DNA of 64,000 bases from Burkholderia glumae LMG 2196 = ATCC 33617 (GCF_000960995.1 NZ_CP009435.1:682001-746000), one strand, 5' to 3'; numbered from the stretch's first letter, positions 43,563 through 53,003 are shown. The notes: generated by a model from the letters alone, not told the origin. Translations and numbers: made by a program.

Positions 43563-44549
43563 TCAGACCACGCCCGCCCCATGCGCCTGCAGATCGGCGT
43601 GGTAGCTCGAACGCACCATCGCGCCCACGGCCGCGTGCGTGAAGCCCATCTTGTAGGCCTCTTCCTCGTACATCTTGAAGACGTCCGGATGCACGTACTC
43701 GCGCACCGGCAGGTGGTGCTCGGACGGCTGCAGGTACTGGCCGATCGTCAGCATGTCGACATCGTGCTCGCGCAGGTCGCGCATCACCTGCAGGATTTCC
43801 TCGGGCGTCTCGCCCAGGCCGACCATCAGCCCCGACTTGGTCGCGACTTCCGGGTGCAGCGCCTTGAAATCCTTCAGCAGCTTCAGCGAATGCGCGTAGT
43901 CCGAGCCCGGGCGCGCTTCCTTGTAGAGGCGCGGCACCGTTTCGAGGTTGTGGTTCATCACGTCGGGCGGCGCGGCGTTCAGGATGCCGATCGCGCGATC
44001 GAGACGGCCGCGGAAGTCGGGCGTGAGGATCTCGATGCGCGTCTCGGGCGACTGCTCGCGCACCTGGCGGATGCACTCGACGAAGTGGCCGGCGCCGCCG
44101 TCGCGCAGGTCGTCGCGGTCCACGCTCGTGATCACCACGTACTTCAGGCGCAGCGCGCCGATGGTGCGCGCGAGGTTGGCCGGCTCCTGCGGATCGAGCG
44201 GATCGGGGCGGCCGTGGCCGACGTCGCAGAACGGGCAGCGGCGCGTGCACTTGTCGCCCATGATCATGAAGGTCGCGGTGCCTTTGCCGAAACACTCGCC
44301 GATGTTTGGGCAGCTCGCTTCCTCGCAGACGGTGTGCAGCTTGTGCTCGCGCAGGATCGTCTTGATCTCGTTGAAGCGCGAGCTGCCGGTGGCCGCCTTC
44401 ACGCGGATCCACTCGGGCTTCTTGAGCTTCTCGATCGGCACGATCTTGATCGGAATGCGGGCCGTCTTCGCCTGGGCCTTCTGCTTCGAGGTCGGATCGT
44501 AGGCGGCGACCGGATCGGCCGATGCGGGGGTTGCGGTTACGTCAGTCAT
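43563..44549 (-). CDS. lipA: lipoyl synthase
   Basis: 328 aa radical SAM enzyme. The auxiliary cluster motif CEEASCPNIGEC and the radical SAM motif CTRRCPFCDV are both present, followed by ITSVDRDDLRDGGAGHF, VMNHNLETVPRLY, KSGLMVGLGETPEEI and SSYHAD near the end. It inserts two sulfurs into octanoyl groups on lipoyl domains. Its ATG lies eight bases inside the end of lipB, indicating translational coupling. Confidence 0.99.
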   Translation of the reverse strand: MTDVTATPASADPVAAYDPTSKQKAQAKTARIPIKIVPIEKLKKPEWIRVKAATGSSRFNEIKTILREHKLHTVCEEASCPNIGECFGKGTATFMIMGDKCTRRCPFCDVGHGRPDPLDPQEPANLARTIGALRLKYVVITSVDRDDLRDGGAGHFVECIRQVREQSPETRIEILTPDFRGRLDRAIGILNAAPPDVMNHNLETVPRLYKEARPGSDYAHSLKLLKDFKALHPEVATKSGLMVGLGETPEEILQVMRDLREHDVDMLTIGQYLQPSEHHLPVREYVHPDVFKMYEEEAYKMGFTHAAVGAMVRSSYHADLQAHGAGVV

Positions 44550-45294
44550 TCGAATGTTCCAGTGCCTGCGGCAAAGCGGCGGCGATGGCGCCGTCGAGGT
44601 TGGCGGTCAGACGGCGCACGAGCGTGCCGGCCACGTCGCGCCAGTCGGCGCTCACGCCGACGGTCGCCATGTCGACCGTTTCGAGTCCCGCGTAGCCGCA
44701 CGGATTGATCGCGAGAAACGGGCGAAGGTCCATCCGCACGTTGAGGCTCAGGCCGTGATAGCTGCAGCCGTTGCGGATCTTGAGCCCGAGGGCGGCGATC
44801 TTCGCGCCGGCATGCGGCCCCGATTCCACATAGATACCGGGCGCGCCCGCCTTGCGGACCGACGCGAGATTATACGCCGCGAGGGTTTCGATCACGGCCT
44901 GCTCGATGCGCTCGACCATGCCGCGCACCATCAGCTTGCGGCGCCGCAGGTCCACCAGCAGGTAGGCGACGATCTGGCCCGGGCCGTGATAGGTGATCTG
45001 CCCGCCGCGATCGACCTTCACGAGCGGCACGCCGCTGTCGGCGACGAGCAGGTGCGAAGGGTTGCCGGCCTGGCCGAGCGTGAACACGGGCGGATGTTCG
45101 ACGAGCCAGATCTCGTCGGGCGTGTCGGGCGAGCGCGCATCGGTGAACGCGCGCATCGCCTCGAAGGTCGGCTCGTAGGGGACCGAGCCCAGCCACCGCA
45201 CGGCGATCGGCGGCAGCGCGGCGGCCTCGGAGCCAACCGCGCTGCCAGGCTCGGTGGAGATGGGGGACGGAATGGAAACCGGCGGCGCTGACAT
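44542..45294 (-). CDS. lipB: lipoyl(octanoyl) transferase
   Basis: 250 aa. Conserved motifs are WLVEHPPVFTLGQAG, DRGGQITYHGPGQIVAYLLVDL, the lysine region AKIAALGLKIRNGCSYHGLSLNVRMDL and the catalytic Cys in INPCGYAGLE. It moves octanoate from acyl carrier protein to lipoyl domains, feeding LipA. ATG at 45294 adds a short Ser/Pro-rich leader of about 30 residues before the domain. It precedes lipA with an overlap. Confidence 0.97.
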   Translation of the reverse strand: MSAPPVSIPSPISTEPGSAVGSEAAALPPIAVRWLGSVPYEPTFEAMRAFTDARSPDTPDEIWLVEHPPVFTLGQAGNPSHLLVADSGVPLVKVDRGGQITYHGPGQIVAYLLVDLRRRKLMVRGMVERIEQAVIETLAAYNLASVRKAGAPGIYVESGPHAGAKIAALGLKIRNGCSYHGLSLNVRMDLRPFLAINPCGYAGLETVDMATVGVSADWRDVAGTLVRRLTANLDGAIAAALPQALEHSND

Positions 45295-45335
45295 GGACGC
45301 TAGTTTAGCGAAAAGCGGCACGCGCCGCGCGCCGC

Positions 45336-45659
45336 TCAGACCGTGCGCCAGCCGTCGGGAAAGCGTGCCAGCCAGTTGGCGAGCCGCGCGAGCAGCGTGT
45401 GCGCGGCCTCGCGCGGCGTGGCCGCGACGCTGAACGACACGCAGGCGCTGCCGGGGCCTTCCACGCCGAGCCACAGCCGCTCGCCGCGGCGCAGGCGCAG
45501 CGAGGCGCCGGACGCCAGAAAATAATCGTCCACGTCGTGGCTGCGGGTGGCCCAGACGGTCGCGCCCTGCACCGCCAGACGCGTGCTGCGCACCACTTTC
45601 ATCGGCACGATCTCACCGGGCTGGATTTCGAAGGTGACGCTTGAAGAAATTTCTCTCAT
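45336..45659 (-). CDS. DUF2917 domain protein
   Basis: 107 aa, starting MREISSSVTFEIQPGEIVPMKV. The middle RLAVQGATVWATRSHDVDDYFLASGASLRLRRGERLWLGVEG is the DUF2917 pattern, a small cupin-like beta fold. It lies 101 bases from, and divergent to, a GcvA-type LysR regulator. That pairing recurs in Burkholderia, so the regulator may control it. The function is unknown. A TACGAT with an upstream TTGCGC at 16 bases on the minus strand may be its promoter. Confidence 0.8.
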   Translation of the reverse strand: MREISSSVTFEIQPGEIVPMKVVRSTRLAVQGATVWATRSHDVDDYFLASGASLRLRRGERLWLGVEGPGSACVSFSVAATPREAAHTLLARLANWLARFPDGWRTV

Positions 45660-45760
45660 GATGCGCTCCGGGAACGGCGGTGGAATGACTACAATCGTAG
45701 ACACATCAACGGCTTGCGCAAAACGAGACGTTTTCACGTTCTTGTGAGAAAAATTAGCAA

Positions 45761-46762
45761 GTGGACGCTCTGAAACTTCCCCCGCTGAACGCGCTGCGCG
45801 CGTTCGAGGCCGCGGCCCGCCACGAGAGCTTCTCGCGCGCGGCCGACGAGCTGTTCGTCACGCACGGCGCGGTCAGCCACCAGGTCCGCGCGCTCGAGGA
45901 GGAGCTCGGCGTGCCGCTCTTCACGCGCAACGGCCGGCGGCTCGCGCTCACCGAGGCCGGCGAGCGCTACGCGCGGCAGGTGCGCGCCGCGCTGACGATG
46001 CTGATGGACGCGACGCGCGAGGTCTGCGCGCCGGACCGGCCGAACCGGCTGATCGTGTCGTCGCTGCAGTCGTTCGCCGCCCGCTGGATCACGCCGCGGA
46101 TCGGCTCGTTCATCGACCGGCACCCCGCCATCGACCTCGAACTGAAGTCCACCGATTCGCTGACCGATTTCTCGCGCGACGACGTCGACGTGGCGATCCG
46201 CTTCGGCCGCGGCCACTATCCGGGGCTGTACGTGGAAAAGCTGTTCGACGAGGCATTTCTGCCGGCCTGCGCGCCGACGCTGAACGGCGGCGTGCTGCCG
46301 CGGGAGCCGGCCGACCTGGCGCGCTACCCGCTGCTGCGCTCCGACGACGAGCTCTGGCGCCCGTGGTTCGACGCGGCCGGCCTCGCCACGCTGACCGAGC
46401 CCAAGCGCGGGCTGCTGTTCCAGGATTCGTCGCAGCTGGTGCAGGCCGCGATCGACGGCCAGGGCATCGCGCTGGTGCGCCGCTCGCTGGCCGCGGCCGA
46501 ACTCGAGGCGGGCCGCATCGTGCGTCTGTTCGACATCCTCGGGCCGAGCCCGTGGCACTGCTATTTCGTCTGTCCGCACTCGCGGATCCAGCTGCCGCGC
46601 GTGCAGGCGTTCCGCAGCTGGCTGCTGGAGGAGCTGGCGCGCTTCGAGCAGAGCTGGGCGCGCGTGATGGCGCGGCCGGCGGCCAGCGCGGCGGCCGCGC
46701 GCACGGCGGCGGGCGCAGCCGGCACGCCCGGCGCAATCGGGCCGGCCGGCGAGGCGGCCTGA
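45761..46762 (+). CDS. GcvA-type LysR family transcriptional regulator
   Basis: 333 aa from GTG. The helix-turn-helix LNALRAFEAAARHESFSRAADELFVTHGAVSHQVRALEEELGVPLFTRNGRRLALTEAG and the effector domain with DVDVAIRFGRGHYPGLYVEKLFDE and LLFQDSSQLVQAAIDGQGIALVRRSLA are GcvA-like. The last 35 residues are an Ala/Gly-rich tail. No glycine cleavage genes are adjacent, so it is not necessarily GcvA itself; the divergent DUF2917 gene is the nearest candidate target. Confidence 0.9.
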   Translation: MDALKLPPLNALRAFEAAARHESFSRAADELFVTHGAVSHQVRALEEELGVPLFTRNGRRLALTEAGERYARQVRAALTMLMDATREVCAPDRPNRLIVSSLQSFAARWITPRIGSFIDRHPAIDLELKSTDSLTDFSRDDVDVAIRFGRGHYPGLYVEKLFDEAFLPACAPTLNGGVLPREPADLARYPLLRSDDELWRPWFDAAGLATLTEPKRGLLFQDSSQLVQAAIDGQGIALVRRSLAAAELEAGRIVRLFDILGPSPWHCYFVCPHSRIQLPRVQAFRSWLLEELARFEQSWARVMARPAASAAAARTAAGAAGTPGAIGPAGEAA

Positions 46763-46866
46763 GCCGGGCGCGAGCGCCGGCAGCAAGGCAGCGGCGCGGG
46801 CAAGGCTGCCCGGCAAGGGCGCAAGCAAGACGCGGCGGCGCGCGGGCGGCGCCCGCCGGCGCGGGT

Positions 46867-47175
46867 CTACAGCACGACCTTGACCATCGGATGGCCGGTC
46901 AGCGAGCGATAGATGTCGTCGAGCTGCTGCTGGCTGGTGGCGCGCACGGTGATGGTCAGCCCCGTGTAGTTGCCGCCGCTGGACGAACGCTCCTCGATCT
47001 TCTCCAGATCGATCTCGTTGTCGTGCACGGCCACCACCTTGAAGATGGTGTCCTTGAACTCGGGATGCGCGCGGCCCATGATCTTGATCGGGAAATCGCA
47101 GGGAAATTCGAGCAGCGTGTCCTTCCTGGCATCGATCGCACCAGTCAGCTCGACTGTCTTGGTCGGTTCGGTCAT
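46867..47175 (-). CDS. ybeD: YbeD/DUF493 family protein
   Basis: 102 aa. The sequence LLEFPCDFPIKIMGRAHPEFKDTIFKVVAVHDNEID and TGLTITVRATSQQQLDDIYRSLTGHPMVKVVL is the DUF493 pattern, an ACT-like fold. The gene sits between dat and the lip genes in many proteobacteria, and links to lipoate metabolism or allosteric regulation have been proposed but not shown. It is 36 bases downstream of dat. Confidence 0.95.
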   Translation of the reverse strand: MTEPTKTVELTGAIDARKDTLLEFPCDFPIKIMGRAHPEFKDTIFKVVAVHDNEIDLEKIEERSSSGGNYTGLTITVRATSQQQLDDIYRSLTGHPMVKVVL

Positions 47176-47211
47176 TTGGCTTCTCCAGAAGGAATCGGTG
47201 AAAACGGGTGT

Positions 47212-48123
47212 TCAGGCGAGCGCCAGCTCGCGCGCCTTGGCGCGCTGGTAGGCCTCGTAGAGCGCGATGAACACGGGGCCGGGGCGGCCGTCCTGCACCG
47301 GCAGGTCGTCGAGCGAGGTGACGGGCAGGATTTCGCGCGTGGCCGACGTCAGCAGGATCTCGTCGGCCGCGCGCAGTTCGGCTTCGTTGATCTCGCGCGC
47401 CACGAACGCGATCCCGCATTCCTCGGCAAGCTCCTCGACAAGCGCGTAGCGGATGCCCTCGAGGATCCGGTTGCTGCGCGGCGGGGCCAGCAGTTCGCCG
47501 TTCTTCACGATCCAGACGTTGGTCGAGGAGCCTTCGGTGAGATTGCCGTCGCGCAGCTGGATCGTCTCGAAGGCCTTGCGTTCGACCGCATGCTGGGCCA
47601 TCAGCACGCTGCCGAGCAGCGAGGTCGCCTTGATGTCGGCATGCAGCCAGCGGCGGTCTTCCGCCGTCACGCAGCGCACGCCGGTGGTACGCATCTCGTT
47701 GCCGGGCAGCGCCAACGGGCTGACCATCATGAACACGGTGGGCACGATGTCGGCCGGATAGGCATGGCCACGCTCGGCGACGCCGCGCGTGATCTGCAGA
47801 TAGACCTTGGCGTGCTCGCCCTCGTCGAAGCCGGCCGCGTTGGTGGCGAGCAGTTCGTCGATCAGCGCGCTCCAGCCCGCGTCGTCGCGCGGGTTCGGGA
47901 TGGCGAGCTTCTTGAGGCTGCGTTCGAGGCGCGCCAGATGCTGGGGCAGCCGGAACGGCGTGCGGCGGCCGTCGTGCGCGTACACCGGCACGACCTCGTA
48001 GACGCCGTCGCCGAAGACGAAGCCGCGATCGAGGACCGGCACGCGCGCCTGCGACAGCGGCACCCGTTGCTCCTCGGCCGAGATGCTCAGATAGACGACC
48101 GGATCGAAATCAGCTTGGCTCAT
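47212..48123 (-). CDS. dat: D-amino-acid transaminase
   Basis: 303 aa, fold-type IV PLP enzyme. Motifs are ARVPVLDRGFVFGDGVYEVVPVY at the start, KVYLQITRGVAERGHAYP, IKATSLLGSVLMAQHAVERKAFETIQLRDGNLTEGSSTNVWIVKNGELL with the PLP-binding Lys in DIKATSLL, and ILLTSATREILPV. It makes D-glutamate or D-alanine for peptidoglycan, which fits the DD-carboxypeptidase gene upstream. A branched-chain aminotransferase is less likely given RGVAxR. Confidence 0.92.
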   Translation of the reverse strand: MSQADFDPVVYLSISAEEQRVPLSQARVPVLDRGFVFGDGVYEVVPVYAHDGRRTPFRLPQHLARLERSLKKLAIPNPRDDAGWSALIDELLATNAAGFDEGEHAKVYLQITRGVAERGHAYPADIVPTVFMMVSPLALPGNEMRTTGVRCVTAEDRRWLHADIKATSLLGSVLMAQHAVERKAFETIQLRDGNLTEGSSTNVWIVKNGELLAPPRSNRILEGIRYALVEELAEECGIAFVAREINEAELRAADEILLTSATREILPVTSLDDLPVQDGRPGPVFIALYEAYQRAKARELALA

Positions 48124-48242
48124 GGCGATCAAAAACTCCGAATGGCGATGCGTCCGAGTCGACCACGGCACAGCGCGGGTTGCGGCAGCTCGGCATGGCC
48201 CGGCGCGGCGCGCGCGCCGGGCCATGCCGCACCGGCGTCTGC

Positions 48243-49544
48243 TTACTTCTTGCTGAACATCAGCAGGATCGAATCCCAGAGACGGCCGAAGAAGCCCGCT
48301 TCCGGCACCGCCTGCAGCGCGACGATCGGGAACTGCGCGACCGTCTTGCCGTCCGCCACGAACTGCACCGTGCCGACCTGCTGGCCTTCGGCGAGCGGCG
48401 CGATGAGCGGCGTGTTCAGCGTGACCTGCGGCTTGAGCTTGTCGCCCGCGCCCTTGGGCAGCGTCACGAACTGGTCCTTCTGCACGCCGACCGGCACCGA
48501 GTTGACCCGGCCCTTGTAGACGCGCGGCGTTTCCACCGCCTGGCCGCCCTTGTAGAGGCGCACCGTATCGAACGCGCTGTAGCCGTAGTTCAGCATCTTC
48601 AGGCTGTCCTGCACGCGGTCGCTTTCCCTCGGCTCGCCCATCATCACCGTCACCAGGCGGCGCGAGACGTCGGCCGAGCCCGGCAGCGGGCGCTTGGCCG
48701 AGGCGATCAGGCAGTAGCCGGCCGCCTGGGTGTGGCCGGTCTTCAGGCCGTCCACGGTCGGGTCGATCCACAGCAGCCGGTTGCGGTTGGGCTGGCGGAT
48801 GTGGTTGTAGGTGAAGTCCTTCACCGAGAAGATGTTGTAGTAGTCGGGGAAGTCGCGGATCAGGCGCGCCGACAGCACGGCGAGGTCGCCCGCCGTGGTG
48901 TAGTGCTGCGGGTCGGGCATGCCGTTCACGTCGGCGAAGTGGGTGCCCTTCATGCCGAGCTTCTGCGCCTCGGCGTTCATCATGTTGACGAACTGCGCTT
49001 CGCTGCCGCCGACCAGCTCGGCCAGCGCGATCGCGGCGTCGTTGCCCGACTGGATGATCATCCCGTAGACGAGATCATGGACCGACACCGGCTTGTTCGC
49101 CTCGATGAACATGCGCGACTCGTCGGTGCCGACGCGGCGCACCGCCTCGCTCGGCGTCACGATCTGCTCCATCGAGATCTTCTTCGACGCGAGCGCCTCG
49201 AACACCAGGTAGGCCGTCATCAGCTTGGTCAGCGAAGCGGGCTCGACGCGCTCGTCCGCGTTGCCGGAGGCGAGCACCTGGTTGCTGCTCGCGTCGACCA
49301 GCACCCACGAGCGCGCGTTGACGCCGGGCGGCGGCACCGCGCCCGGCAGGTAGGTGGCCGGCGCGCCGGTCGGCGCCTCGGCGGCCGCGGCGGCCTTGGC
49401 CCTGGCGGCGGGCTTGGCCTGCGCGACGGCGACCGTGGTCACGAGCGCGGCGGGCATGACCACACCGAGCGCGACGTTGCGCGCGGCGGCGGCCAAGGCG
49501 GTGGAAGAAGCGAGGGACTTGAGGCCTACGGAGGACAAACGCAT
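48243..49544 (-). CDS. dacA: penicillin-binding protein 5/6-type D-alanyl-D-alanine carboxypeptidase
   Basis: 433 aa with a long N-terminal signal/anchor region (helix about 22-42) followed by an Ala-rich spacer. Active-site motifs are SLTK at 104-107 (S104), SGN in IIQSGNDAAIALAE, and KTGHT in TVDGLKTGHTQAAGYC. The C-terminus EAGFFGRLWDSILLMFSKK is the amphipathic membrane anchor of PBP5/6. It trims pentapeptides in the periplasm. TATAAT on the minus strand at 49765-49770 may belong to its promoter, with a leader of about 210 bases. Confidence 0.96.
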   Translation of the reverse strand: MRLSSVGLKSLASSTALAAAARNVALGVVMPAALVTTVAVAQAKPAARAKAAAAAEAPTGAPATYLPGAVPPPGVNARSWVLVDASSNQVLASGNADERVEPASLTKLMTAYLVFEALASKKISMEQIVTPSEAVRRVGTDESRMFIEANKPVSVHDLVYGMIIQSGNDAAIALAELVGGSEAQFVNMMNAEAQKLGMKGTHFADVNGMPDPQHYTTAGDLAVLSARLIRDFPDYYNIFSVKDFTYNHIRQPNRNRLLWIDPTVDGLKTGHTQAAGYCLIASAKRPLPGSADVSRRLVTVMMGEPRESDRVQDSLKMLNYGYSAFDTVRLYKGGQAVETPRVYKGRVNSVPVGVQKDQFVTLPKGAGDKLKPQVTLNTPLIAPLAEGQQVGTVQFVADGKTVAQFPIVALQAVPEAGFFGRLWDSILLMFSKK

Positions 49545-49841
49545 GATCGATTCAGGCAGATGGCAGAAAGTGCTGCGCACGGGGCGCGAGATCGGGGAAC
49601 CGGGACGGCGAGCGGTCCGGCCGCGGCATCTGGGCGGAGCCGGGCGCGACGCGCGGAGTTGGACAGGCGGCAGCGGCATCGGTTCGCGCGGCGCGTGTTT
49701 CACATGGCGCAGCCGAACCCGCCAGCCGCACCGGACCGGGCGCGCGGCGCAGGCAAACCCGGCCATTATACGGGCGCGACGGCGGCCTCCGCCCGCAAGC
49801 AGCGTTTTCGTCGCGCGGAACGGACAGGCCGCGGCCCGGCT

Positions 49842-50474
49842 TCAGCGCCAGGCGTCGGTGATCACGCGCCGGAGGATGTGCAGCTTGCGGTGGAAGAAAT
49901 GCTCGGCGCCCGGGATCACCACCACCGGCAGTTCCTGCGGCCGCGCCCAGTCGTAGACCGAGGCGATCGGCACCGTGTCGTCGGTCTCGCCGTGGATCAC
50001 GAGGGTATCCTCCGGCACCTCGGCCACCTCCCAGCGGCTCGCGGCGGTGCCGACGAACACCATCCGCTCGATCGCCGCGCCCTGCTCGCGCAGGCGCCTC
50101 GCGACATGCGACAGCACGAAGGTGCCGAACGAGAAGCCGGCCAGCACGAGCGGCAGCGCGGCCTGGCCCGGCTGCGCGCGCAGGTGCGCGATCACGGCGA
50201 GCAGGTCGTCGGCCTCGCCGTGGCCGTTGTCGTGGGTGCCTTCGGTCGCGCCAACGCCGCGGAAGTTCGAGCGATAGACGGTGTAGCCGAGCTGGGTGAA
50301 GGTGCGCGCCAGCGTCTGCGCGACCTTGTTGTCCATCGTGCCGCCGAACAGCGGGTGCGGATGCGCCACCAGCGCGACGCCGCGCGTGGCGGTGCCAGCG
50401 GGCGGCTGGTCGACGGCGATCTCGATGCGGCCGACCGGGCCGTCGATCAGGAATTTCTCGGTTTGGGCATTCAT
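49842..50474 (-). CDS. small alpha/beta hydrolase
   Basis: 210 aa. The sequence VALVAHPHPLFGGTMDNKVAQTLARTFTQLGYTVYRSNFRGVGATEGTHDNGHGE and the nucleophile elbow LAGFSFGTFVL, with the acid in IHGETDDTVPI and His in GAEHFFHRKLHIL, match the small serine hydrolases (family often called alpha/beta hydrolase or CocE/NonD-like) in which the catalytic Ser follows G-F. The substrate is unknown. It lies 152 bases downstream of the ferredoxin gene on the same strand. Confidence 0.9.
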   Translation of the reverse strand: MNAQTEKFLIDGPVGRIEIAVDQPPAGTATRGVALVAHPHPLFGGTMDNKVAQTLARTFTQLGYTVYRSNFRGVGATEGTHDNGHGEADDLLAVIAHLRAQPGQAALPLVLAGFSFGTFVLSHVARRLREQGAAIERMVFVGTAASRWEVAEVPEDTLVIHGETDDTVPIASVYDWARPQELPVVVIPGAEHFFHRKLHILRRVITDAWR

Positions 50475-50626
50475 GGCGGCGCTTCGCTGCGAGGTAACGA
50501 TGAATCGGGTGAATCGGCTGAATCGGCGGGAGCGCCATGGGAAAGCGGCGGGCCGAACCGCGCCGGCAGCGCGCGCCACCGCCGGCCGAGGCCGCGCGGC
50601 AAGCCGACGAAACGGCCCGCGCGCGC

Positions 50627-50950
50627 TCAGATCGTCAGGCGCTCGACCACCTTGCCGTCGCGCAGATGCGATTCGACGATCTCGTCGATGTCCTGCTTGT
50701 CGACGTAGGTGTACCAGGTGCCCTCGGGATACACCACCATCACCGGCCCTTCCTCGCAGCGGTCGAGGCAGCCGGCCTTGTTGATGCGAACCTTGCCGGC
50801 GCCCGCCAGGCCCAGTTCCTTCACGCGCTTTTTCGCGTATTCCTGCATCGACTGCGCATCGCAGTTCGCGCAGCTCGAACGATCGGCGCCAGGATCGCGC
50901 TGGTTCAGACAGAAGAAGACGTGATGCCGGTAGTAGGAGTTGCCGTTCAT
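50627..50950 (-). CDS. thioredoxin-like [2Fe-2S] ferredoxin
   Basis: 107 aa. It begins MNGNSYYRHHVFFCLNQRDPG. Cluster cysteines are seen in HVFFCLNQ, SSCANCD and CLDRCEEGPVMVVYP, the pattern of Shethna-type thioredoxin-fold ferredoxins. Its partner is unknown. A TATAAT on the minus strand at 51012-51017 would give a leader of about 55 bases. ATG at 50950 gives the expected length. Confidence 0.93.
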   Translation of the reverse strand: MNGNSYYRHHVFFCLNQRDPGADRSSCANCDAQSMQEYAKKRVKELGLAGAGKVRINKAGCLDRCEEGPVMVVYPEGTWYTYVDKQDIDEIVESHLRDGKVVERLTI

Positions 50951-51133
50951 GGTGTGGGAGCCGCCCGCGTGCGCGAGGCGCCGCCGGCCGAATCGGTGAG
51001 GTGGGTGCACGATTATAGCGAGCGGTGGCCGCGGCCGCTGAGGCCGCTCGCGGATGTCGTTTTCGTGACGGGCGCCGGTCTTTTCGTGATGCGCGCGTGG
51101 CCGGCCGGCGCGGGCAGCTTGCCGCCCAGCCGC

Positions 51134-52336
51134 TCAGCGGCCCTCGCGTTTCGCGCCGTCCCGGCCGCGCGCGCGGCGGCCGAGCCAGCCGCGCTCGGCG
51201 CGCCACGCGAGCCAGATCAGCGCCGCGTAAGGCCAGATCCACGCCAGCCAGCGCGCGATGCCGTTGAAGTGCAGGTAGCGGCCCTGGCTCCAGCCCGACA
51301 GCGTGTAGTCGAAAAACGGGTTCACCGGCAGCACGTTGACGAGCACGAGCGAGACGGTGAGCGCTGCGGCGGCGGCCGTGGCGCGCCAGACCGCGCGCAG
51401 GCGCAGCGCGGCGAGGCCGGCCTCGAGGCCCAGCGCGATGCCCGCGCAGCCGCCCGGCGTGGCCCAGTCGAACGCCAGGCCGCTGCGCGACTGCACGAAG
51501 GTGGCGGCCAGCTTGAGCACCAGCACCACGGCGACGAAGCCGATCACGAGACGCTGGCGCGGCGCCTCGCGGCGCATCGTCAGCGACGCGAGCGCGAGCG
51601 CCGCGAACAGGCCCAGCGCGGCGAGCAGGGCCTCCCAGGCGGTGGCCGACAGGCGCGCGTCGAGCGCGTAGAACGCGTCGGACCAGCCCGCCACGCGCCA
51701 GCCGGCCGGCGCCCAGGCCAGCAGCGCGGCGCGCATCGACACGTCGGCGCGATCCCACAGCTCGCTCGGCCAGCTGCCGATGCCGAACAGGAACGGCGAC
51801 GGGAACAGCACCGCGAACGGCCACAGCGCCGACAGCAGCAGCGGCGTGGCCGCGTCGCGCTCGAACCACGCGTCGCGCAGCCGGCGCAGCATGCCGCGCT
51901 CGATCAGCGCCGGCACGGCGGGCGCCGCCAGCAGCGCGCCGAGCAGGGCGCCGAGCGCATTGGCGCCGAGATCGAGATTCGAGGCGACGCGGGTGGGCAG
52001 ATAGGTCTGCAGCGCCTCCATCGCGCCCGACACCAGGGTGCCGAACAGCGTCGCGGCAAGCACGGCGGCCGGCCCGCGCACGCGCGGATGCAGCGCGCCC
52101 ACCGCGAGCACGCCGAGCGGCAGGTAGCCGAGCACGTTGGTGACCACGTCGAAGCCGGTCCAGTAGCGCGGCATCGGCGCGAACAGATAGTCGAACGCGC
52201 CGACGCCGAGCGAGCGCCAGCCGGAGAACGGATACAGCGAGGCGTAGACGATCAGCGCGGCGTAGGCCGCGAACAGCCGCCGCCCGAGCGACGAGGCATG
52301 GGGCGCGGCTCGCGGCGGCGACGCGCCGGCCGTCAT
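51134..52336 (-). CDS. VanZ-like family membrane protein
   Basis: 400 aa with about nine to ten hydrophobic segments. The first half has the VanZ pattern LIVYASLYPFSGW, FDVVTNVLGYLPLGVLAVG and SNLDLGANALGALLGALLA. The second half is a membrane extension ending in a highly basic tail (RGWLGRRARGRDGAKREGR). VanZ proteins are linked to teicoplanin resistance in Gram-positives, but the role in proteobacteria is not known. It starts 37 bases after the MCE-system lipoprotein gene and may be part of that transcript. Confidence 0.88.
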   Translation of the reverse strand: MTAGASPPRAAPHASSLGRRLFAAYAALIVYASLYPFSGWRSLGVGAFDYLFAPMPRYWTGFDVVTNVLGYLPLGVLAVGALHPRVRGPAAVLAATLFGTLVSGAMEALQTYLPTRVASNLDLGANALGALLGALLAAPAVPALIERGMLRRLRDAWFERDAATPLLLSALWPFAVLFPSPFLFGIGSWPSELWDRADVSMRAALLAWAPAGWRVAGWSDAFYALDARLSATAWEALLAALGLFAALALASLTMRREAPRQRLVIGFVAVVLVLKLAATFVQSRSGLAFDWATPGGCAGIALGLEAGLAALRLRAVWRATAAAAALTVSLVLVNVLPVNPFFDYTLSGWSQGRYLHFNGIARWLAWIWPYAALIWLAWRAERGWLGRRARGRDGAKREGR

Positions 52337-52373
52337 CGCGGCCGCAGCAGGGTCGTGGCCGGCGCCGCGCGCG

Positions 52374-53003
52374 TCATGGCGAGGCGCTGGCCTGCACCGC
52401 GAGCCATGCCACCAGCTGCCCGACGAGCTCGTTGCTGGCGGCGGCCAGCGCGGCCGCGCCGCCCGCCGCGTCGGGCGTGCGGGCCGGCGCGCGCGACACG
52501 AAGCTGCGCTGGCCGAGCACGGTGCCCTGGCGCGTGAGCGTGGCACGCACCGCCACCTCGCCATGGCTCTGGTCCTGGCCGTCGAACACCTGCTCGAACT
52601 CGTCGAGCTCGACGTGCAGCACGGGGGCGCGCACCGCGTCGCCGCCGTCGAGCACGGTGCCGTGCGAGGCCAGCGCCGCGCGCAGCCGCTGCGTGAGCAG
52701 TTGCGCCGGCGGCGCGGTCCAGCGGCTGTCGCGGTAGGCGGCGATGCGCTGTGCATCCGCATAGGCGAGCCGGTAGGCGAACTTGTCGGTGTCGAACGCG
52801 TCGGGGGCGCGCATGTCGGGCACCGTGAGCACCGTGCCCGAGGCCGGCGCGGCGACGAACGCCGAGGGATCGATCGGGCCGAGGTCGTAGCGGATGTCGG
52901 ACATCCGGGCCGCATCGCTCGCGCAGCCGGCGAGCAGCGCCAGCACGAACGCGGTGCCGGCGAGCGCCGCGCGGCGGGCGTAAACAACGGTGAAGCGTGA
53001 CAT
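52374..53003 (-). CDS. ABC-type transport auxiliary lipoprotein (PqiC-like)
   Basis: 209 aa. A signal peptide ends in the lipobox LLAGCAS (Cys27). The mature part DIRYDLGPIDP, VLTVPDMRAPDAFDTDKFAYRLAY and YRDSRWTAPPAQLLTQRLRAAL matches the ABC-trans_aux/PqiC family, outer-membrane lipoproteins that work with MCE proteins. AGGAAT precedes the chosen ATG; an ATG five codons upstream is possible. It follows the MCE gene by 226 bases and precedes the VanZ-like gene. Confidence 0.9.
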   Translation of the reverse strand: MSRFTVVYARRAALAGTAFVLALLAGCASDAARMSDIRYDLGPIDPSAFVAAPASGTVLTVPDMRAPDAFDTDKFAYRLAYADAQRIAAYRDSRWTAPPAQLLTQRLRAALASHGTVLDGGDAVRAPVLHVELDEFEQVFDGQDQSHGEVAVRATLTRQGTVLGQRSFVSRAPARTPDAAGGAAALAAASNELVGQLVAWLAVQASASP

